Positions 1-12,433 are shown, numbered from the stretch's first letter. The stretch is 64,000 nt of DNA from Apostichopus japonicus (GCF_037975245.1 NC_092576.1:42567111-42631110); one strand, 5' to 3'. Notes: generated by a model from the letters alone, not told the origin. A program made the numbers and translations.

Positions 1-404
1 TCGCTCCCTCAGGGGTAACATCTGTTGCGCTCCGCGGAGGTAACGAGAGATGTTTATCCGGAACAGGAACTGATTACGTAATTTTGCTATATCGATGTAT
101 TCCCGTGACTGGCATAGGCAGGCACGGCGGTGGGTGTGTGAGGCGATCCCATTGGTCGCAACTCACCGTAGTTATATATACAAGTAGTCCCTGATTGGTC
201 TAAGCCTTTTTTTACAGTTTATGTACGGACGTGTGTAAACGGGGGTTATTTCCGGGGTATTAAATGCAGGGTTCTTTTGTAAATGAGTGAGTCAGAGGGT
301 CGGAGAGTCGGTCGAGTGCAAGACGAGGAATTTTCCTTCCGGCGGCTCGTGGTAAAGCCTTTGATATTTGCTAAGTCCAAACAAATGTGTTTAAGCATTT
401 TAGA
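1..404. other. No gene recognised
   Basis: No coding region, RNA gene or repeat family is recognisable here. The start of an open frame at 283 belongs to the minisatellite that follows and is not treated as a gene. Confidence 0.4.
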
Positions 405-725
405 GTGCCCGCATCTCTGCGCTGCCCGAGTCCAGCGGATTGCCCGACACCTGCGCTACCCGAGTCCAGCGGATTGCCCGACACCTGCGCTGCCCGAGTC
501 CAGCGGATTGCCCGACCCCTGCGCTGCCCGAGTCCAGCGGATTGCCCGACCCCTGCGCTGCCCGAGTCAAGCGGATTGCCCGACCCCTGCGCTGCCCGAG
601 TCCAGCGGATTGCCCGACACCTGCGCTGCCCGAGTCAAGCGGAATGCCCGAAGCCTGTGCTGCCCGACACCGGTGGATTGCAGACGTCTAGACTGCCCGA
701 CCTATGCGCAGCCCAGTCTAACTTA
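405..725 (+). repeat. 34-bp minisatellite
   Basis: About eight to nine copies of a 34-bp unit built around GAGTCCAGCGGATTGCCCGA and CCTGCGCTGCCC. Copies are near identical at 430-625 and decay towards 725. Because 34 is not a multiple of three, all three forward frames cycle through the same peptide every 102 bp, which explains the overlapping open frames of 83-147 codons. It is GC-rich against an AT-rich background. I see no evidence for translation. Confidence 0.9.
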
Positions 726-2414
726 GCCATGTTTATCATTGGGTTGTGCCCGACCCCAGTGCGTTATATTGGGCAAATGTAAATATTGTACTATACGCTG
801 TAGATGTAGAACGAGATGAGAAATTATACTTTTATTAATCTTACAACTCTGGTGTCTGCCTCCTGATTTAGAGTTAATCTGTACCCGTCCCCCATCTACC
901 TCCCCTACTCTCCTCCAGTTGGTTTCGAGACAGGTTTTACACTACCAGACGTTGGCGGCGTTACAGTATGGTCAACCAGAGTGTATATAATAGCATGCAT
1001 GTCCCGCCTGCACGTTATGTATCGCAGCTAGCTAGCGGCGGTGCAGTATATACTATGACGTATACGTACGTCGTACGCGTAAAGTTGATATGAATACAGT
1101 ACACCGGCTGTTTTTGAAATTACCTGTTGACAATTGTATTTTATACTACGGAACTACTTTAAATTATACAGTAATTTTTACAGTGTAGTCTAAAAAAAAA
1201 ACGAGAAGAACTGTTTAATTTTGGTGGTTGCAGCGTTTGCTGTATCGCAGCTTTCTTATCAACAAGCGAACACAAGCGACTAAAAGAAAATGTCAAATTG
1301 AAAGAAAAATGTAATACTGGTACAATAAAAAGCGATTTAGCTAAGAATCACGTGACATATATATATTCTTAAACAATATTCGAATTTATGATCTGCAGCA
1401 AATTCGTTATGATATATGACGTTATCTTTTGTAATATCATGATAACGACAAATTTTATTGAAACCCTGGTTTTATTAGAGGTTAAAAAGAAGCTATTAAA
1501 TGATAACATATTTCTGCCTATAAAATTGAATTTTGTCGCATTGATTACAACAAGAATTAGTAATTACAACACGAAAGCTTAATTTCTCTGAAAGACCATA
1601 GGAAATAACATTTCAGCAATAAACCTGCATTTACTTACGTAGCTTAATTCCACAATTGCTATTTACCACAGTCTAGGCCGCCACTCATTTTATGAGAGGG
1701 TCGGAGTAGCATTACGGTTGTCTTCCAGCCTTGGAATTAGTTATTGTTCGTTTGTGCTCTTTATCGTTCATAAATATCTCTCAATCAGAAAAAAAAATAT
1801 TGGAATCTGTTCAGTGCACGAAACATATCGCTAATCATTCTACTTTAGAAGCAATTGGAATGTTAATAAGAAGTATACACTTACTAGGTATCTTCATCAC
1901 AGCCCTATTACAGAGGTATAGATCATTATCAGACGGAATAAGCAAATAAACTGGATGGAATTGCAAACATTGGGGGTTGTTACACCATCCCCTCCTTAAA
2001 AGGTGGCTTGGGCTCGTTTCCATATACAAACATCCATCAAACTTTACTGTTGTCGAAAAAGGGTAATAAACACAACTCCATATCTTATAATTATGAGATA
2101 AATACTGATTTTAGTAATATATAATATGATTTGAAAGATGAAATAATAAAAGAGATTTTACATGTGCAAAATCGTTAGTTTTATACTGAGGTATAGCGAA
2201 AGACACCAAGAAAACATTATAAACCAAATACGTACAAGAACATGGACACAAGATCAACCCGTATAAAAAGAGAAAGAGAGGTGGAGAGAGGGAGAGGAAT
2301 ACATAAATTCATAATTGTTAGTTCAAGTGTTTTAACAACATACAAAATATTCAAATTAAGAAAGAGTTAACGACTTAATGATTGCATATGCAATGATGTT
2401 GGTCAGTGGCAGTC
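726..2414. other. Non-coding stretch, nothing recognised
   Basis: AT-rich sequence with only short open frames of 60-72 codons and no family similarity I can name. There is no convincing tRNA, LINE or TIR structure. Confidence 0.4.
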
Positions 2415-2788
2415 TTAAATGGTGTGAAGACTCGCGCAAAAAAGAACATCTCATGCCGGTAATCTGACCTAGTTTCGAATGAGGTGTAACAGAAGTGTTA
2501 GACACCACCATCGATCCCAGAAAATACACACACAGCCTTGCTACCGTCGGTAATTAGACACTAGTTTACAGTCAGTACATACAGCTGCGGTCAATACCCA
2601 CAACACAGTGTATAAACGATACAGCCATGGACATCTCAGGTCTAGATAAAAGATAACAAGGTATCACGTTTCATTACTGTCTGCATGCGTTCTGTAGCGA
2701 CACGAATAAAACGTCACTTGCAAGCAACAAAAAGTTAACTTTTTCAGATGGTCGCACGCGGTTTGGGGCGAGTCTTCAGTGCCTTTAA
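2415..2788 (+). mobile_element. TTAA-flanked MITE, copy A
   Basis: A 374-bp non-autonomous DNA transposon counted with its TTAA target sites at both ends (2415-2418 and 2785-2788). The left end reads GGTGTGAAGACTCGCGC and the right end, reverse-complemented, reads AGGCACTGAAGACTCGCCCC, giving imperfect terminal inverted repeats of about 20-25 bp. Three more copies lie at 7828-8611, 17459-17828 and 23156-23507, all in the same orientation. TTAA targets are typical of the piggyBac and Kolobok superfamilies; there is no transposase inside, so which one is undecided. Confidence 0.85.
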
Positions 2789-3085
2789 GCAAACGCACAC
2801 AATCCACGGTTTTATACGTAACGGGTATATATCGTGCCATATTATAGTCCGCTTGTCCTGGTCACTGTTGGTTGCAGTCGGTACATAAATCTGACGTGTT
2901 CACTTCGAGATCATTTATCAGATAAAACATCACAAGCTGCAGACTTTTACCGAAACGAGTCCCGTCGATGGTAGTCGAGTTGCAATCGGTAGCTCTATCC
3001 TGTGGAAGCCAAACCAAAAATCATTAAAAAATGACTGTTTTATCAGTAAAGAATGGAAGATGTAAGGCAAACCAGTTGGTTATTT

Positions 3086-3473
3086 CAGTGGCGGAGCTAG
3101 GTGTACTAGTTGGGTGGGGGGGGGGCGAGAATGGTCTGTTGGGGCGCTTCGACTATCTAAGCGGAGCGCCACCACAGGTTGGCGCGGAGCGTAAAGACAT
3201 TTTTTGAGTAAAGATACTCCCTAGATTGCCGGAAATGACCCATTCCGGGACCTTGCTAATTTGCAGATAAACGAAGAATAAATATGTTTCATCGCCAAAT
3301 TAAACAAACAAAATGTGACAAATGTCAATAGGTAGATGAGAGCGCAATATAAAAGTCAATAATCGCAAATAAGTGAAAAGTGGTTAACAGCTGAAAAGGG
3401 CGCCAGCAGTCCATTTGAGTCCGTCAGAGGGGGGGGGGGCATCCCCCCTGACCGTATGGACGCTCCGCCATTG
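3086..3473 (-). mobile_element. hAT-like MITE (TIR CAGTGGCGGAGC)
   Basis: A 388-bp element with ends CAGTGGCGGAGC and GCTCCGCCATTG. It is flanked by GGTTATTT (3078-3085) and AGTTATTT (3474-3481), an 8-bp target duplication with one mismatch. Eight-base duplications and CAGTG-type ends are the hallmark of hAT transposons. G-runs lie near both ends. The inner part, on the minus strand, carries the core (CATTTCCGGCAATCT ... GCGCCAACC ... GGTGGCGCTCCGCTT) also found at 47480-47600, 52436-52545 and 53568-53665. No coding capacity. Confidence 0.8.
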
Positions 3474-4043
3474 AGTTATTTCCGTCAAGTAGGACTAACA
3501 CCACCACCACCACCTCCTAAATAAGCCCTTCTTCCCACCCTCAATATTATTTTTTTTTATTTCCTTTTTCGCATTTTGATCATATATATATGGTCGGTTC
3601 TTACCAGAGAGGGGTCCACTGTATAATTCTGGTTATTCCCGAACAGACTATATAATTGTCCAATAGCTAGTCCTTGTTTACGTTGTGTTTGGTTGTCATT
3701 TTGAGCACACTGTAGTAGTAACCAATCGCTCAAATATAGTAATGCGTAGCTCATGTCTCGAATAATTGGTCCAGAAGTCATCTCCTGTGAAAGAATGAAA
3801 ATATAACTAAAGTTTTCAAAGTTCTATAGTGAATTCACGGTACTATGCATATCTTGTAACACGGCACATAAGCTGACCTATCTGCCATATATCCAAGTTC
3901 ATGATTATTCATTCGTTCATGATTATTCATTTATTGTCCGGTAAACAATTCCCATCATGCATCATTCTATGTAGCGCATGACTTGGAGTTGATTGAGGAG
4001 TGAGAAATATAGAGAACGTAATTCGTTACATACGTATACTCTT

Positions 4044-4392
4044 GCTGCAGTCTTTACTAACGTGCATGTACATCCTACCGTATAACAGTGTATTGCGAGA
4101 ACTGCTATTTCGGGAGCCTAACCAAGCTGTGTTGCAGTCTTTACTTACGTACATGTATATCCTACCGTCTAACGGTGTATTGCGAGAACTACTATTTCGG
4201 GAGCCTAACCAAGCTGTGCTGCAGTCTTTACTTACGTACATGTGCATCCTACCGTCTAACGGTGTATTTCGAAAACTGCTATTTCGGGAGCCTAACCAAG
4301 CTGTGCTGCAGTCTTTACTTACGCACATGTACATCCTACCGTCTAACGGTGTATTGCGAGAACTGCTATTTCGGGAGCCTAACCAAGCTATG
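4044..4392 (+). repeat. 87-bp tandem repeat, four copies
   Basis: Four head-to-tail copies (start near 4044, 4131, 4218 and 4305) that differ at only a few positions. The period is 87 bp = 29 codons, so the frame is kept and 105-163-codon open frames occur on both strands. The repeat peptide contains LRELLFREPNQAV. Openness on both strands is explained by one stop-free unit being copied, so I do not call a gene. Confidence 0.9.
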
Positions 4393-5439
4393 CGCCTGTG
4401 CATGAACACTAATACTACAAATAAACCATCCGATATAACACTATCGTTACATTACGCACTTGATCATGGACGTCCGAAAAGCCAACAATAGAAAGGCCAG
4501 GCAAAATTTCTGGTATTCAACCGCTGGTTAACCGTCCGAAAGGCGATAAATCGATTAACCGTCAAAAGCGAACGGCATTCATACATACATCGCAATACTA
4601 GTATCTGCATGAATTGAAGAGTAGCGGATATGTTTTTGTCTTAACGAGAGAGCACAGTTCACTATTTTCTTTATAATTTATTTAATGAGAAGGTTCCACC
4701 GTGACCACCCCCGCCCCCACCCCCCCCCCCCCACGGACGTCCATGTAAGCCAAACAACAACAAGTGTACGTTAAAGTAATAACATCTCGAAATGTGAAAT
4801 CTGGGTTAGAAATATAAGACTGCAGATTGGCAATGAACCATTTAACCAACCCTATATACACCACAACTTTTACCTCTCCCCAACCACCCTTTCCCTTCAA
4901 ATGGGTAAAACTAACTTCCATAACGAACCCACAGGTTCACTGAGTAACTCCGGTAGAGAAACAACCCCCCACTCCTCAACCCTACCCCCCCCCCCAGTGA
5001 ACGTTTTTCTTTGTACAGTGCTAACGCAGAGTATACCGGTAGGCTACTTCATAGTTTGATCATTGAAGTAAACATGAACAAGTGAACAGTGATGAAGTTA
5101 TAATACAGCAACGTAAGCATGTTGTTTTCAATAGTTACTTACCGTTTTACTGCACTGGCAAAAGCTTAGATCTAGGTATGGCGTTGTATCAGGGATAGTC
5201 TGTAAGTTAATGTAACAAAATGATATGACATTTTTTTCGTTTTGAACATGTCACTCAAAGAATTTAATATCTCCAGAAAATCTATTCAAAGCTCACTAAG
5301 ATGTTCAGTCACGGTCATTGTAATATACAAACCTTTTGTTGTTGTTGCTGTTCATTTCATTGTTTTCTTAAAAAAAAAAAATCCCACACGTTCCACATAC
5401 ATCGCCTCACATCACCTATGTATCTCATATAGCCTATAC

Positions 5440-5442
<3 letters not shown>
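4393..5442. other. Non-coding stretch with C-runs
   Basis: No gene recognised. It contains homopolymer C tracts near 4711-4731 and 4985-4997 and ordinary AT-rich DNA. Confidence 0.4.

Positions 5443-5524
<82 letters not shown>
5443..5524. repeat. (TA)n microsatellite
   Basis: Uninterrupted AT dinucleotides of about 82 bp. Open frames of Tyr-Ile repeats crossing it are artefacts. Confidence 0.97.
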
Positions 5525-5526
<2 letters not shown>

Positions 5527-5690
5527 TCACATCCCACATTTCCATACATCCCAAAGGGCCTAATAACCAGCAGGAACAATACCAATCCTTTTTTTTTCTT
5601 TTTCTTTTTTGAAAGGAATGCATGTGCAGTGGAACAGAAAGCCCCGGTATCCAGCCAATACTCATAGCTAGTACAGTAACTATACTGTTC

Positions 5691-5974
5691 ATGTTCCAAA
5701 ACCGTGCATCAGTAACTACTACGCTGTGTTCGTAACATAACCAGGTGATAAAGGTGGCACAGTTATTACTGCAAGTTTTTTCTTACTGAAAATTTAATTT
5801 AAAATTTAAAATTATTAAAATGAAAATTTTTAAAAATTTTAAATTTTTAAAAATTAAAAAAGATTTTTTTTTTTTTTTAATTACTGCAAAGTTTCACTTG
5901 TCGGACTCGTAGTAACACATGTTACCGTGTTGCGAACACAGCGCAGTAGTTACTGATGCACGGTTGTGGAACAT
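5691..5974. mobile_element. Foldback MITE with about 42-bp inverted ends
   Basis: The left arm begins ATGTTCCAAAACCGTGCATC and the right arm, reverse-complemented, ATGTTCCACAACCGTGCATC. Pairing continues through AGTAACTACT(A/G)CGCTGTGTTCG, so the arms match over about 42 bp with two or three differences. The interior (about 5780-5880) is low-complexity AAATTT/poly-T. No clear target duplication was found, so the superfamily is open. Confidence 0.75.
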
Positions 5975-6424
5975 TATAGTATCGGGTGCGGTATCTTACC
6001 TTGTAGTAATCCAACGACATGTCGATAAGAATTTGAAGGTACCTTGTAGTGAGTGGGATCGAGCTTTCTATACTCCGTCCCGAAGCCGAAGCCACAGACA
6101 TCGCACACACGAGAGAGGCTGTATGCAATAAATGAATATCAAACTATGATTAATAATCAGATGATGACAAACGACATAACGGGCTTGTATAGGAGTAGAA
6201 ACGAATGCCCATTGAGGGAAGTTTCCCGACCCGAACTAGATACTGTCCCTTATTACGAACCTAGTCCTGTTCCTTTTTGCAATCGAATTTTCTCCTTGCG
6301 TATTGTGGTCTAAATGCAATCGCTCCCTCATGCGATCATCTCATATCTCTTTCTTTATGGTGCATCACGTTCCTGTGCGTATAATTATGTTTTACCAGGC
6401 GCCTTTTCTTCGGGAGAGGTAATT

Positions 6425-6426
<2 letters not shown>

Positions 6427-6482
<56 letters not shown>
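6427..6482. repeat. (TA)n microsatellite
   Basis: A pure TA tract directly abutting the 3' side of the tRNA-like SINE fragment at 6483-6570. It may have grown from that SINE's tail. Confidence 0.95.
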
Positions 6483-6485
<3 letters not shown>

Positions 6486-6565
6486 GAAAATCGCAATGAG
6501 TTGGAAAATCAAGAACAGTGAAAAAACTTTCAGCCTCCACCGGGATTCGAACCACGGGCCTCCCG

Positions 6566-6570
<5 letters not shown>
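6483..6570 (-). mobile_element. tRNA-derived SINE fragment
   Basis: The minus strand contains GTGGTTCGAATCCCGG, a good RNA polymerase III B box (rc of 6542-6557), followed by a non-tRNA stretch that runs into a TA microsatellite. The A-box half is missing and replaced by another TA tract (6572-6648), so this is a 5'-truncated copy sandwiched between two microsatellites. The SINE family is not identified. Confidence 0.55.
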
Positions 6571-6571
<1 letters not shown>

Positions 6572-6641
<70 letters not shown>

Positions 6642-6648
6642 TATATAC
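6572..6648. repeat. (TA)n microsatellite
   Basis: A TA tract of about 77 bp with one interruption (AGAT) near its right end. Confidence 0.95.
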
Positions 6649-7827
6649 TGACGCGGATAAAGTAAGCCCATCAGAACCTAATCTTGGTTCTTTTTTTCAT
6701 TTCTTATTATATGGAAGTCAAGCTGGGTGTTTTATGTGTGATCAAGGTATACTAAATTCCAGACATTCTTTACGTGCTTATCTGAGATAGGCCTAAATGA
6801 TCGATTAGTCCTCGCGCGACTTGGACATGGCGTAATATCACAGCACAATCCATCTTTTTAACACAATTATGCTCATCGTCTGTACGATCTATAGACAATG
6901 CCAAAACTAAAACTAGTTCAGTTGCATGGTTTGTCATTGACCAGATTTGAGTTAAATTATCTCAAACAAACTATACGCAAGCGAATTTCTGAGACCAGAA
7001 TTGCTTTGCAAATTGTTATGGGCATGGTTTACCTCTTGCATATTCACAACTACATTGACTGATGACGTAATCTCTACGTCATCGCCCTCGTAACAGTCCG
7101 GATACGAATCAGAGGTTTATACATGCGTTGTTGGGGAACCATCGCCTCTCACCCCGTTCCAATAGCACGGTTCTATGTTGTCTCGCCGTAAAATTTCGTT
7201 ACCTGTTTTATTCCTATCATTACTACATTATGTTTTGCCTGAAGGATCTTGAAAATACATGACATACAGTTTTGAAGTAGAGTAGTCTGAAAGGTCAATA
7301 ACTCAAATCGACTGTCCACTGGCGTACTAAGCGGGGCTACGGGGGTTGGGTGGGGGTACTGAACAGTCAGGGAATGGATATCTTGAACAAACAATAGGAA
7401 AACTAAAGAAACATTCCATAAAGAATGAAAATTCCTAAATACAATGAACGGTTCGAAGCTTCTCCAAAGATACCACCATCTTTCATCTAAGCCACCTTAC
7501 ATAAACAAAGATTTCTCAAAGGGAGGGGTAACCCCCCCTCCCCCTTCGCCCCCAGACTCGACGTCATCCCCCACCACGGCATCCCTTTCACGGAAGAAAA
7601 AGGAAAGATCCGCCTCGGGTGCCAATCTTTTTAGGTACGCCTGCACTGCCGCTTATGTATTGCAAAATCAGTCGAAGCGACGCATGAATGTACTGCGCAT
7701 CGGTTACTGCGCATCGGTTGTTATAATTAATAGCTTTTCATTTCTATAGACCCTAGGCTTCGCCCTAATTTAAATATGAAATAATAGTTCTCTCATAGAC
7801 CTCTACTGTATACATGGTACGTCTAAA
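6649..7827. other. Non-coding stretch
   Basis: No gene recognised. Pyrimidine-rich and C-rich segments near 7530-7560 give an artefactual proline-rich open frame. Confidence 0.4.
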
Positions 7828-8611
7828 AACGTCTAATGCCGGTAATCTGACCTAGTTTCGAATGAGGTGTAACAGAAGTGTTAGACACCACCATCGATCC
7901 CAGAAAATACACACACACACCGCTTGCTACCGTCGGTAATTAGACACTAGTGTACAGTCAGTACATAACAGTATATATACAAACGATACAGCGATGGACT
8001 TTTCAGGTCCAGCTAAAGATAACAAGGTATCACGTTTATGGCAAGCCATGTGGGACAAACACTACATAATATATCCGCGTATTAACTGGAATTTATATGC
8101 GTATTAATTGGAATATATACGGTATATATTATTAGCCAATCATATGGCTTAAATATATCCGCGCATTAATTCTAATATATATACACGTATTAATTCGAAT
8201 ATATACACGTATTAATTCGAATATATACATGTATTAAATAAAATACATATGGGGATTAAATCCAATATATGCACGGATTAATTAGAATATACACGAAAAA
8301 AACATTTCCGCTCTTGCTGTGTACATATACCAACGATAAATGTTTTGGCGGGCTCGCGAGATCGCTTCAAAAAGCGAAACTTTACACATGTAGGCAGTAC
8401 AACACATGTATATTCGAATTAATACGCGTATATATTCGAATTAATACGCGGATATATTATGCGGTGTTTGTCCCACATGGCTTGCCATACACGTTTCATT
8501 ACTGTCTGTATGTTGTAGCGACACGAACAAAACGTCACTTGCAAGCAACAGAAATTTAACTTTTTTGCAGAGGGCCGCACGCGGTTTTGGGCACGTCTTC
8601 AATGCCTTTAA
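7828..8611 (+). mobile_element. TTAA-flanked MITE, copy B, split by another MITE
   Basis: The same family as 2415-2788. Its body starts around AAACGTCTAATGCCGG and its right end is GTCTTCAATGCCT followed by TTAA (8608-8611). The left terminal repeat is missing or diverged. The body is interrupted by the 453-bp element at 8037-8489; removing that and one CACGTT duplication restores the sequence seen in the other three copies (GGTATCACGTTTCATTACTG). Confidence 0.85.
8037..8489. mobile_element. 453-bp MITE nested in the TTAA MITE
   Basis: The ends are inverted copies: TATGGCAAGCCATGTGGGAC at the left and its reverse complement at the right. Pairing extends, with few mismatches, over at least 45 bp including GCATAATATATCCGCGTATT. 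The interior has reiterated subterminal units of the type ATTAATTCGAATATATAC in both orientations. It is flanked by CACGTT on both sides (8031-8036 and 8490-8495), a 6-7 bp target duplication confirmed by the uninterrupted host copies. No coding capacity. Confidence 0.9.
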
Positions 8612-8865
8612 ATTGCTTATCTTTTGCAAATACTAGAGGCGCTCTATCACGTCTCGCCGCCTCGGTATGAACATCCATTGGTGTTTTTTCTTTACATTAC
8701 ACCTATTGGCCCGAGATTACCTATATGGTAAACCACTGTGACAATTTCAATTATTAATATCTCAAGAGAGAGCCTTGTAAGAAGTGGATGCAAATTTCAA
8801 CAGGATGCACATAATATCTTCCTCTTTGATCAGCCAAACTTAAATCGTTTGAACTATCCCTAGTT

Positions 8866-8935
8866 AAACCCCATGATGATGATGATGATAATTATGATCA
8901 TCATCACCATCATCATGATCATCATCATTTAAATT
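8866..8935. repeat. ATG/CAT trinucleotide palindrome
   Basis: A (GAT)n run followed by ATTATGATCATCATCACC and a (CAT)n run. The two arms are complementary, giving an imperfect hairpin of about 60 bp. Confidence 0.75.
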
Positions 8936-10051
8936 AGACTAACTCGAGAGAGACGATTAAGACAAACGCACCCCGTGCCTATTGATGATATAACACCAGG
9001 TTAGGAACTCACCTATTAACGTTGGCCAGCCTGCCATGGTTGGTACAAGGTATATTTGAAAGTATAATGTTGTCAATTAAATAACTTCTCAAAGTCTTCG
9101 TGTGAAGTTAGCTGAAGGGTTCTTCAAGGGTAGCTGGAGACTTAATTTGAACCTCAAATATTCATGAATTTGTTATGAAGTATTCTCTGTCGAAGTTCCA
9201 TGTATTTATATTTGTAACTAACATGTGTACCCAGTATTTATAACTTTTACGCGTCGCGGGGGTTATTTTAGAAGTATATTAGCTCATAAAATGATGGGGG
9301 AGTTGATAGTCTTTGAACATGGATCCCGCCCCAACCTTTACCGTATATAGGCTATAACGTAAGATTCATTTTTATACTTGTAGTTTCATTAATTTACACC
9401 CACGTGAATGTTTTGATTTTTTGTTGTGTATTTCGTAAGTTACGCTCTCACTTTTATGGTCGCCGCAAACAATATCCTTTTTCTATTCGCCTTTTGGTCT
9501 TTTGTTGTTTTATTTTTATATTTGTTGGCATGACAGCATCTGGTTTGGGAAAATTCCTCTGTTTTTTTGTTATTTTTTACAAACTGTTCTTTATTGCATA
9601 CTTCAAAGCACTTTTTCCGACAATTTCTGCAGTGACCGGATACCCTATGTATATCATTTATCGGAAGTTGGCCTTTGACGTTTGCAGGATATGGAACGCC
9701 GAAAGGGCTTTGATTTATTTTGTTTACTTCTATGCTGTATGTTATCATGATGTTGCCTCTTTTGATGTTGCTGTCTCCTTTGATGTTGTTAAGTCCTTCA
9801 ATGCTGTTGTCTCATTCGATGTGTTGTCTCCTCTGATGTTGTTATCTCCTTTGATACTGGCGGCGCTGTTCACTTTTATGACGTCAAAATACGTATACAA
9901 ATTCGAAGAATTTATTGCTTTCAGATGTAGCTAAAATGTCCGAGAGAGACCGACTAGACCAACATTGTAGGGCTAGGTTATACGAACAAAATGAAAATTT
10001 CTACTAAACTAATCTAAACTTAACGAAACTAATAAAATAATGCTGATGATG
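8936..10051. other. Non-coding or unrecognised stretch
   Basis: A 176-codon open frame at 9404-9934 (+) and a 102-codon one at 9440-9748 (-) overlap. The forward one is hydrophobic because of T-richness and ends in repeats of SFDV. The reverse one has a Cys-rich segment (CRNCRKKCFEVC). I recognise neither and have no reason to prefer one, so no gene is called. Confidence 0.35.
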
Positions 10052-10431
<380 letters not shown>

Positions 10432-11990
10432 TTTGACTTTTACATAGCCAGTTTTTTACCAGCTTTACAGACGTTATATTACCTCTGGTCAATTATAACC
10501 TGTCCCAGAGACAATCCCTCCAGTCGGCACCAGTTATATACTGCACCAATGGCAAGTTACCTCACAGGTACCCATTTCCCAGGAAAAAAATTACCTCAAA
10601 TTTACCGCGGTAACTTACCACACTTTTACCACGGTAACACCGTGGTAAAAACATGGTAAATTTGTTGTACATTACCGCGGTGTTTTGGCCCTATGGACGC
10701 GGTAAACCGCGGTTTACCGCAGTAAATTACCACAAATTTACCATGGTTTCACCTCTCTAAGTTACCCCAATTTTACCGCAATTTACCACGGTGTTACCAT
10801 ACTTTTACCGCGCTTTTACAACACTTTTACTACACTTTTACCCAAAATTTACCACAGTTTTACCGTTCTTTTACCCCAATTTTACCTTATATTTACCACG
10901 CTTTTTCCTTAGTTTTACCTCAATTTACCATATTTTAACACGCTGTTACCACAGTTTACCGTTCTTTTACCCCAATTTTACCCTAGATTGACCACGCATT
11001 TACTACAACTTTACCCTAAATTTTCCACAGTTTTACCGTTCTTTTACCCCATATACCGTATATTAACCACGTTTTTTCCTTAGTTTTACCTCAATTTACC
11101 ATACTTTTACCACGCTTTTACCACAGTTTACCGTTCTTTTACCCCAATTTTACCGTAGATTTACCACGCTTTTACCTTAGTTTTACCTCAGTTTACCATG
11201 ATTTTAAACTAATTGTAGCTATGCCTTAATGTGTGCTAGTTTATATAGTTCTTTTTTCATTTTAAAGGCTTTTAGGTTCTCCCTTATAATGAAAAAAGAA
11301 TTAATTGTTGTCTCCTCTCAAATATATCAGGGATTCCATGAAGGAATTTTATATGTATCTATCCTCTGCTTGTTTTTTTTTTAGGAAAAGAGATGCATAC
11401 TATAACATATAAGAATAGCAGTTTGTCTCTCTTCTTTATTCAACTCATATCCACAGGTAATTTATATTGCCAACATTAAGATATGAGTAGAACAAAAGGT
11501 TTGTCATATCAGTATTGCAAAAATATGGGACAAAATCATGGAAAAATTGCTGTAAATGTACCATCATGTTTCATAGTGTGACCCATATATGTTCTACTGT
11601 GGTAAAATCATGGTACAATTATTGTAAATTTACCATAGCATAATTGCACCGTATAGTGTTACCCTATTTTTACTGTGGTTAATCATGGCACAATTGTAGG
11701 AATTTTACCTATGTAGTTTATGTACCTCGTAAATGTATGTACCGGTAAATGTACCGCGGTTGATTTTACCACAATTTTACCACACATTTACCCCATTTAC
11801 CACACATTTACCATAGTTTACCGCGGTAAAATTAGGGTACAGTTTTTGCTGGGTTAACCCACTGGGTGGAGAGAGGCAAGTGAGATAAAGCATCTTGCAC
11901 AAGGACACAACGTAATGAACTAGCCAGGAATCGAACCAACAATCCTTGGATCTCGAGTCCGACGCATTAGCCAATTGGCCACCACGCTCT
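10432..11990 (-). mobile_element. tRNA-derived SINE, split by a 1.28-kb insertion
   Basis: The tRNA-like head (11854-11990, minus strand) has an A-box-like TGGCCAATTGGCTAATGCG and a B box GGTTCGATTCC, followed by TGTCCTTGTGCAAGATGC and CTTGCCTCTCTCCACCC. The body resumes at 10432-10577 (complement of CAAGTTACCTCACAGGTACC) and ends at the TAA array. The same order without interruption is seen in the intact copy at 21021-21414, which proves that 10578-11853 is an insertion. Confidence 0.85.
10578..11853. mobile_element. 1.28-kb TIR element made of TTTACC-type repeats
   Basis: The left end CCCAGGAAAAAAATTACC and the right end, reverse-complemented, CCCAGCAAAAACTGTACC are imperfect terminal inverted repeats. 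Similarity continues for about 33 bp through TTTACCGCGGTAA. Almost the whole interior consists of degenerate short units such as TTTTACCACGGTAAA, CTTTTACC and TTTACCGTTC, with a unique block at about 11200-11560. It sits inside a SINE. I see no coding capacity, and the target duplication is at most 2-4 bp (T-rich), so the superfamily is unknown. Confidence 0.8.
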
Positions 11991-12433
11991 CGTATAAGGC
12001 ACCTTGTCGGACAACCCAGATAACAGAGTCGTTAAAAGAGATTCACTCGGACTAAGAGTCGACTCGAGTGCTCATTTCCTTGGTGACTTACCCATGACCC
12101 CGAAATGACTTGACCTCACTCGAGTAATTCAGGAAATATTCAGAAAATATAAATGAGTGGAAAATGACACAGCAGTACTAGTTTGGTTAGCAACGCTCGG
12201 CATAGAAAACATGGGATTACATCAATGTTAAAAATAATAAAATTACGAATGAATCACTGTGTAAAAGGCCCCTTTTCAAAGAAATATGGGTTATTCCATC
12301 AATAATGGTACCAATACGTGACATGGGCATTTCAGCCCCAAGATCACTTTTACCTTTTATCATAAACCCCCTTTTCAATTTGTTGAATCTGATAGGAACC
12401 TTCAAAACTACAATATGTATTGTGTAAATATAC

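Noticed and set aside
9404-9934. 176-codon hydrophobic open frame and an overlapping Cys-rich reverse frame
   Set aside because: The hydrophobicity follows from T-rich composition, the C-terminal part is a short repeat (SFDV), and neither strand matches a family I recognise; no splice or promoter context.
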